This document shows positions 58,821 to 64,000 of a DNA stretch of 64,000 bases, in pieces. The notes beneath the pieces are model-generated. The model was not told the DNA's origin. It did no database searches and was given only the letters and a program-made list of their open reading frames with translations. A program made the translations under genes and the position numbers. Within the stretch, counting starts at the first letter, position 1, and each line of letters starts with the position of its first letter. This stretch comes from Apium graveolens (lineage: Eukaryota > Streptophyta > Magnoliopsida > Apiales > Apiaceae), in the NCBI RefSeq assembly GCF_009905375.1, contig NW_027417665.1, forward strand, positions 1 through 64,000, given 5' to 3'.

Positions 58821-59393
58821 TCATGTTCTAGCCTTCTTCGAGGCTTCCCCAATGATATGCATAACTTCTCTAGTATATGCTTTCCTCGAGTTTTTGGATG
58901 AATCAGCAGCAGTTGGTCCTCCGAAAATTGTATTTATCACAGGCCCTCGGGGTCGTGGTCCTTTAAAGATTGCATTTATCACCGGTCCCCTAGGATGGGG
59001 GTTTCGCCCCTGATCGTCTTGGTCCCTCCTACGATCATCAAAATTCTTTCTTCCATTGTTATTCCTATCTCCTCCATCTCCAGTGTACTTGCTCAACCTT
59101 CCTTTTCGAATGAGGAACTTTATTTCATCCTTCAATTGTCTACGCTCATCGATGTCATGCCAGCATCCTTGTGAAATCTGTAATATTTGCTCTTATCCAG
59201 CTTGGTAGGATCAGCCTTCAGAGGCTTAGGCCAATGAACATCCGTGTCATTCTCAATTTCCATTAAGATCTCACTAGGAGCATTCAACTTACCATATTTA
59301 GTGAACTTTTATCGTGGTCCTCCCTTCTTCGGGATTGAATCATTTCTTTGCTCAGTTCTTGGATACTTGTCCTTAGCAATATATTCCATATCA
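58821..59393 (-). pseudogene. gag: Tat-lineage gag C-terminal fragment
   Basis: The minus strand reads KYYRFHKDAG, then MKDEIKFLIRKGRLSKY and an Asp/Arg/Asn-rich tail with a repeated PRGPVINAIF / PRGPVINTIF pair. This is the usual end of Tat gag before protease. The Cys-His box around KYYRFH is damaged and several frame breaks are present. The N-terminal gag is missing because the sequence changes to a Copia LTR at 59393. Confidence 0.75.
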
Positions 59394-60669
59394 GTTTGTA
59401 GAAGGGGGGTAGAATACAAACTATACCGTTTAATCGAATAAAATACGGAATAAAAAAGTGAAACAAAATTCAAGTTAAATAAAACTATTATTAAACTTGA
59501 AAGGTGTTACAACAACGGTATTGTTTACAAGGGATTAATCTCAAATAAATTATTCCAAATCTAGAATAAATTCGACATGAACTTTTTCTATTTTTGAAAT
59601 AAAAAGATCAAATGCTAAAAGCAATTTGAGATTAAGTTCTAGGGATTTTGATCCGCTAGACAGTTACACAACAACAAGATAATGATTTCTAGTGGTTTGA
59701 ATTTAACATTAATGACTAGAAATTAATAGGCTCGAAATGCAGTTGAGAGAGATGAAATGCTTCTGCTATTTGTTCTTCAGGTTGTTGTTCTGTAATTAAT
59801 GAGCTTCTGTCTGAGTTTTTCTTTTATATTCATTCAACAGAAATTCACTGAATTGGCAAGACAATCCGTTGAGCTAGCAAGACAATCCCAACAGCTGGTA
59901 GAACTTTCGGTATGACAAATGAATGAACTAGCAAGACAATCCCAACAGCTGGTAGGACTTTCAGAAAGACAATTAAATGAACTGGCATGACTTTCGGTAT
60001 AACTATTGATTGTCATACCGATTGTCATATTAGTACAAAAGATTGTCTTGCTGAATTAATATTGAATTTAAATTCAAAATCAATTCTGAAAATGCATAAT
60101 ATTAATTCAGAATTAATTAATCAATTAATCCAATTAATCAATAAATTAATCCAATTAATCAATAAATTAATCTTTATAGATATAATTTACTTTCTTAATT
60201 AAATTATATGACTTAATTAATTAATAGAGAATTAATACTACTCTTGAACATCAACCATTCTTCTGAAAATCTTCTGATAATTATGAATAAATTCCACACT
60301 TCAATGTTGACACTCGATGTACTGTCTGGTTCATGAGTGACTAACTTCCGTGACGTTTCTTCATGTCTTGACTTTAATAACTTGATTTTCTTCAAATTAA
60401 ATCCCTATAAATATTTGATACCCTGACGAGATCTATGTCACTTGATTAAATCCACAATCTTGATTTATATCACTGAGGTTTGATAAATTTCTTGAGCTTC
60501 TTCCAGTGAATTAAGTCCTCAAGTCTGTAGATGAACAATGGTACATAATCCTTTGACATATGTTACTAAGTGAGATCTCTTTGACGATATAACCATTTAC
60601 TTGTTACATCCTTATTTGAGTTGAGTTAAATCCTCGAATAAACAAATAGGCTATGACATATGCCTTTCA
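59394..60669 (-). repeat. 3' LTR of S4, missing its last ~18 bp
   Basis: On the minus strand it begins tgaaaggcatatgtcatagc and follows the S3 LTR through an AT-rich block and a gacaatc motif cluster. It contains a TATA box (aatataaaag, minus strand, 59821-59830). It ends at gtttgtag, where the S3 LTR continues for about 18 more bases. Confidence 0.85.
59871..59978. repeat. 54 bp tandem duplication in the S4 LTR
   Basis: Units 59871-59924 and 59925-59978 share agcaagacaatcccaacagc and the following ctggtag segment, with a few differences. A partial third copy begins at 59979. They form part of the gacaatc motif cluster that extends to about 60060. Confidence 0.85.
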
Positions 60670-60684
60670 ATCTCCCCCTATTTG
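60670..60684 (-). promoter_or_regulatory. Polypurine tract of S4
   Basis: Minus-strand caaatagggggagat, identical to the S3 tract, directly before the LTR. Confidence 0.92.
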
Positions 60685-60929
60685 TTTGTTAGACAATAAC
60701 AACAAATACCTAGAGGATAACTCAACTAACAAATAAGAAAAAGATATAAACAGTAATGCAAAGTAAATAGCAGAAAAGTTCCGGATTATATTTAACATTT
60801 TCCAGATTCCAAAAGAAATTTACAAGTGAATACAAGATAGATGTTCCTCTAGACTGAACATATGACTACATTTGTCTATCTTGATTCATAAAGCTCTAAG
60901 CATATTACATTAAGTTGAGCTAATTGAAT

Positions 60930-61595
60930 TCAGTTGTCTTCCCTTTCGAATTCACCTTCTTCCAAATCTTGAAGCAGCTCCTTGTCAAAGACACGATCCT
61001 TTTCTGAAGTGAAGCTGGCTGGTCTAATTGGTTGAACTCCAACTGACTTCAGCTTATTCTTAAACTGATTATACCTTTTAATGTTCTTTTCACAATAAGC
61101 TTGAATCAGATCAACAGCTTTAGTTTTCAACTCAGATGAGTATCCAGCAATTCTTAAGTGATGTTCCATCCAGACAAGATGCTTAGCAAAGTAGTCTTTA
61201 AGAGATTGTGAATCGAGCTGGCAGATTTGAAGACAGTCTGACTTAAAGAATCTTACTTGAAAGGGCAAGTTGACCACTTGAGGACTAGCCCCATTAGCAA
61301 ACTCTTTTAGCCTTTCACGAAGGACTTCATTCAATTCTGAGCTTCTTTTGACTTTGTTGAGAAGAACCCAAATCTCTGATAAAGAACGATTCTCAAACAG
61401 ATGAAGTGATACCTTGAAAGATCCTTCACTCTGACAATATACAAATATGCTCATTTCATTTAGAGATCTGTCAAAAGCAGCTGTGATCCTTGAGATTTCA
61501 GTCTTGATAGCACTCATGTATACGTCATTGTTTGGATTAGAAATTTCCAGCCTGTCGAGAAGATGTAGAAACTCCCTATCATTGTTTGTACTCAT
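60930..61595 (-). CDS. Extra ORF of S4 downstream of the envelope-like ORF, function unknown
   Basis: An intact frame of 221 codons from ATG to stop, 32 bp after the envelope-like ORF and in a different frame, about 245 bp before the polypurine tract. The product is mixed alpha-helical by appearance and charged: MSTNNDREFLHLLDRLEI at the start, then FENRSLSEIWVLLNKVKRSS, LKDYFAKHLVWMEHHLRIAG, and an acidic tail EEGEFEREDN. There are no Cys-His boxes, signal peptide or membrane segment. I do not recognise it. It may be a separate protein or the former C-terminal part of the envelope-like ORF after a frameshift. The lack of stops over 221 codons in a decaying neighbourhood argues for recent constraint or recent insertion. 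Confidence 0.6.
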   Translation of the reverse strand: MSTNNDREFLHLLDRLEISNPNNDVYMSAIKTEISRITAAFDRSLNEMSIFVYCQSEGSFKVSLHLFENRSLSEIWVLLNKVKRSSELNEVLRERLKEFANGASPQVVNLPFQVRFFKSDCLQICQLDSQSLKDYFAKHLVWMEHHLRIAGYSSELKTKAVDLIQAYCEKNIKRYNQFKNKLKSVGVQPIRPASFTSEKDRVFDKELLQDLEEGEFEREDN

Positions 61596-61627
61596 TGAGG
61601 TATATCAATAACTCTTCTTGCTTCATC

Positions 61628-64000
61628 TCATTTTTCACCAATCTTCAGTTTGACATCTCTTCTTCTTTCTTTAGCTTTAATGTCATGAAGACGTTGGTTT
61701 TCAAGAGTTTCTGTTCGTTGGATGTCTTTTCTCATGTCAATGATCTGAGATATCTTTTTAAGTTCAGCTTCGTTTCTCTTCAACTCTGACTGCTGCTGCT
61801 GAAACTCTTTCTCAAAAACAGGATCCACTTGAGCTTCCTCCTCCCATTCTTCAAAATTACTTTCCTCCTCAGCTTCAAAGAAACCATCTTTATCTTCCAA
61901 GACTGGTTCAGTGGGAATATCAAAAATATCGAAGTCATCTTGTTCTCCACTATAGTAGACATCATCAGCCTTCCTTGTGTCTCCAGCAGAAGAATCTTTT
62001 TCTTTACCCTTCCCACTTCTCCCTTGCTTCTCCCCCTTAGTTGAGGAATCCTCTACAGATTTTCCTTTAGACCCTCCCTGACCTCCATTACCTCCAGAGC
62101 CTGAGCCTCCACCAGACGGCCCTTCAAAGAAAGTCCTTTCTTCTTCATTAGGGCAGTGAGAATTTTTTATCATGAAATACAAGTGCTTCATCTCTTCATT
62201 GAGATGTTCCATGCCCTTTTCTATCTTCAAAAATCTGGAAGAGTCCATTGAATGATTCATTTCAACCAGGTCTTCAAGAGAATTCATTCTAGTATGGAGA
62301 GAGCAAAAATTTACAATATCGTCGGCTGATAAAGTTGGAGATTTCAGAATGGAATTAAGCTTTGGTATCACAGTGGTCTTGAAATCTGAGATATCATTTC
62401 TAATGAATGCCAGCTGATTATTGACAGAGGTGGAAGAAGAAGACCGTTCAATTACTTGTGCTTTGAATGTTTGAGCCTCAGCCTGACTTTTAGCAAGTTG
62501 TTCTTTCAGAGCAGCAATTTGAGCTAACAGATTTTCAGTGTTTGTGTCTGTGTGTGCGCTCACCTGAATATCTCTCCTGTTTGGTTCACTCAACTCACGT
62601 GCTTGTGTTTCTCTCAATATAAGTGCTCGTGAGGACTCATCCTGTAGCTGGTCTTCTGTACCTGTAATTGAAATCACCCTAGCCTCTTCAAGAGAGGTCA
62701 GTGGTGGTGCAATGGGAATTCGCGAGTCCCGATGCTCAGTCAAACCTATCTTTTCATGTGAAATAGATTTCTGAATTGCTTCAGGGATAGATTGACCGAG
62801 TTGCCCTCTACTTTCTCCAGATAAATCTGCGAGTGGAGAATCCCGTGAGGGAGCCAGAGGTGTTGGATCTGGGAGGGGAGAAAATGACTCTATTAGAGGT
62901 GGCTGAGAGTCAGATTTTCCCTCTGAAGCATGTGACTGCTCTTCTGCCGTAACTATGGCAGGCACTGTAACCGACTCAATGTGCACTCCTCTCTCTGTGT
63001 CCTGAGTATCATCTATTGGTCTGTATGCTTCCATTGTGAGTAATGGAAGTGTGCTTGACTCAGTACAAGATGCCATGGCCCTATGGCGAATTTCAATAGA
63101 TTCATCCTGTTGAGAGAATGTCTCTAGTAACTGTTCATTGGCCATTTCAAAGTCCATGTCCTGTTGGGAGGACAAGGATGGGCTTTCAGATGCCTCAGTA
63201 AGTGTTCTTCTTTTCTTGGGAGGAGGCAGAGCTGAGGGTTCATTCACATCCAGAAACACACTACTTCCTACTAACCTTCTCGGTAACATTTTAGACAGTG
63301 GGGGAGAGTTTGAGACATGTTGTGACTCTGTGTTTGGCTCTATGACCTGGGATTGAAGCTACGGTTCTACAACTTCATGGTCAGCCCTATCAACCACTGG
63401 GGGTCTTTCAACAGAAGTATGAATAGTTTGAGAGTGATAAATGATTACCTACAGTGGAAGAGCATCAGATGTTTGTGCCTGGGTGGCTTGAAACACTGGA
63501 GGTTGAGCTTGCTGTTCATGACCGGGAAGATTGAAAATTGGTAAAGGAATGAAAGTGGCCATGAAAGCAGATATAAGTACTGGAACTTGCATGAATTTGA
63601 AGGTTGTGTCTTGGCGTGTGTAGATCTTTTTGCTTACTGGAGGGGGTTCAGCTACTGATGAGTTAGCAAAAAGAGCCTTATGCTCAGGTGTGAGAAGATG
63701 TTCTGCTATAAGCATAAGAAAACGAGCGTAGTAGCATGAAACCCTACGATTCGTAGAATGATCACGCAAAGCTGTAGTGAGACGTCTCAGAAGAATGGGT
63801 AAAAGTAGTTTGCCAAAATTGATCCTTTGATTGAAAACAACCGCAAGACCAATATACTGCAGAGTGGAAGTGATGTTGTGAAAGTTGGATTTAGTGTAGT
63901 TGGCAAACACTTTGGAAATTGTATCGAAGAAAATATCCCATTCAGAAACCAAATTGGATTTAGACAGCTTGGTTAAATTAATCACCCCCTGATAGTGACT
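61628..64000 (-). pseudogene. Envelope-like ORF of S4, two internal stops, N-terminus outside window
   Basis: One frame runs from the window edge to a stop at 61628, interrupted by TAG codons at about 63449 and 63361; the parts before and after are exactly in register. The first part (63449-64000) has LTKLSKSNLVSEWDIFFDTI and ARFLMLIAEHLLTPEHKAL and matches the S1 ORF. The long second part (553 codons) is rich in Ser, Glu and Pro, with a basic PPPKKRRT motif, a Gly-rich stretch GPSGGGSGSGGNGGQGG, and a C-terminal coiled coil (EFQQQQSELKRNEAELKKIS). The basic motif could act in nuclear entry, but that is inference. No clear transmembrane helix is seen, so the envelope-like label is positional. 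SIRE1 is reported to express its envelope-like ORF by stop-codon suppression, so these stops need not all be lethal. Confidence 0.7.

Larger units (their letters stand above)
42810..59393 (-). mobile_element. Tat-lineage Ty3/gypsy element with a convergent extra ORF, truncated at both ends
   Basis: Minus-strand gag, protease, RT, two RNase H-type regions and integrase occupy 55020-59393. A plus-strand ORF (44813-54656) runs toward them. Extra ORFs, some antisense, between pol and 3' LTR are known in the Tat lineage of plant Gypsy elements, and one group contains a transposase-like domain. The left side is cut by the Tekay-like element at 42809. On the right, gag breaks off at a Copia LTR at 59394. 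No LTR of this element can be delimited in the window. Confidence 0.65.
59394..64000 (-). mobile_element. 3' part of Sirevirus-like element S4 (same family as S3)
   Basis: Minus strand. The 3' LTR (59394-60669), polypurine tract (60670-60684), an extra ORF, and the envelope-like ORF running off the right edge. Sequence next to the PPT (60670-60900) matches S3 (17600-17759) closely. Gag and pol, if present, lie beyond the window. The LTR lacks about 18 terminal bases at 59394, so the left end is a broken border rather than a clean insertion edge. Confidence 0.88.

Noticed and set aside
59834..60028. Cys-rich 64-codon frame with SPTSCWDCLASS repeats
   Set aside because: Produced by the 54 bp tandem duplication in the S4 LTR. 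There is no start context and it is non-coding in S3.

Overview
The window is plant nuclear repeat DNA, most likely from a eudicot. It is AT-rich and built almost entirely of LTR retrotransposons with plant tRNA-Met-type primer sites (tggtatcagagc), plant Copia and Gypsy pol signatures, and plant-style TATA boxes and short GT-AG introns. I see no convincing host gene, rRNA, tRNA or CRISPR. The species cannot be named from sequence alone.

Layout. (1) 1-3567: a long Gypsy-type LTR on the minus strand. (2) 3568-19478: a Sirevirus-like Copia element on the minus strand (here S1), carrying gag, pol and an envelope-like 3' ORF. Its 5' LTR is split by (3) 11701-19126, a plus-strand Sirevirus-like derivative (S3) with 1.37 kb LTRs, an exact gatgg target duplication, an intact gag and almost no pol. 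(4) 19479-26048: a minus-strand Copia element (S2) cut by S1 inside its protease region, with a proposed 3.6 kb 5' LTR. (5) 26049-42809: a Tekay/Del-like Gypsy element on the minus strand, cut by S2 in RNase H, whose 4.0 kb 5' LTR is itself split by (6) 33286-41890, a minus-strand Copia element (family A) with an exact gtatg duplication, most of pol present and the core of gag deleted. (7) 42810-59393: a Tat-lineage Gypsy element, with gag-pol remains on the minus strand and a convergent plus-strand extra ORF that has its own promoter-like region and two apparent introns. That ORF is split by (8) 45814-53799, a plus-strand family-A Copia copy with an open gag and a gutted pol. (9) 59394-64000: the 3' part of a minus-strand Sirevirus-like element (S4), of the same family as S3, with an envelope-like ORF and an extra intact 221-codon ORF.

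The insertions give a relative order: Tat, then Tekay, then S2, then S1, then S3 and the leftmost LTR. The family-A copies went into the Tekay LTR and the Tat extra ORF. This is five levels of nesting in 64 kb.

The genes do not form a pathway. The biological interest lies in how defective elements may share proteins (gag-only beside pol-only copies of one family), in uncharacterised 3' and antisense ORFs, and in family-specific clusters of short palindromic motifs in LTRs, leaders and even gag coding sequence. All lineage names rest on motif recognition by eye, not on database comparison.
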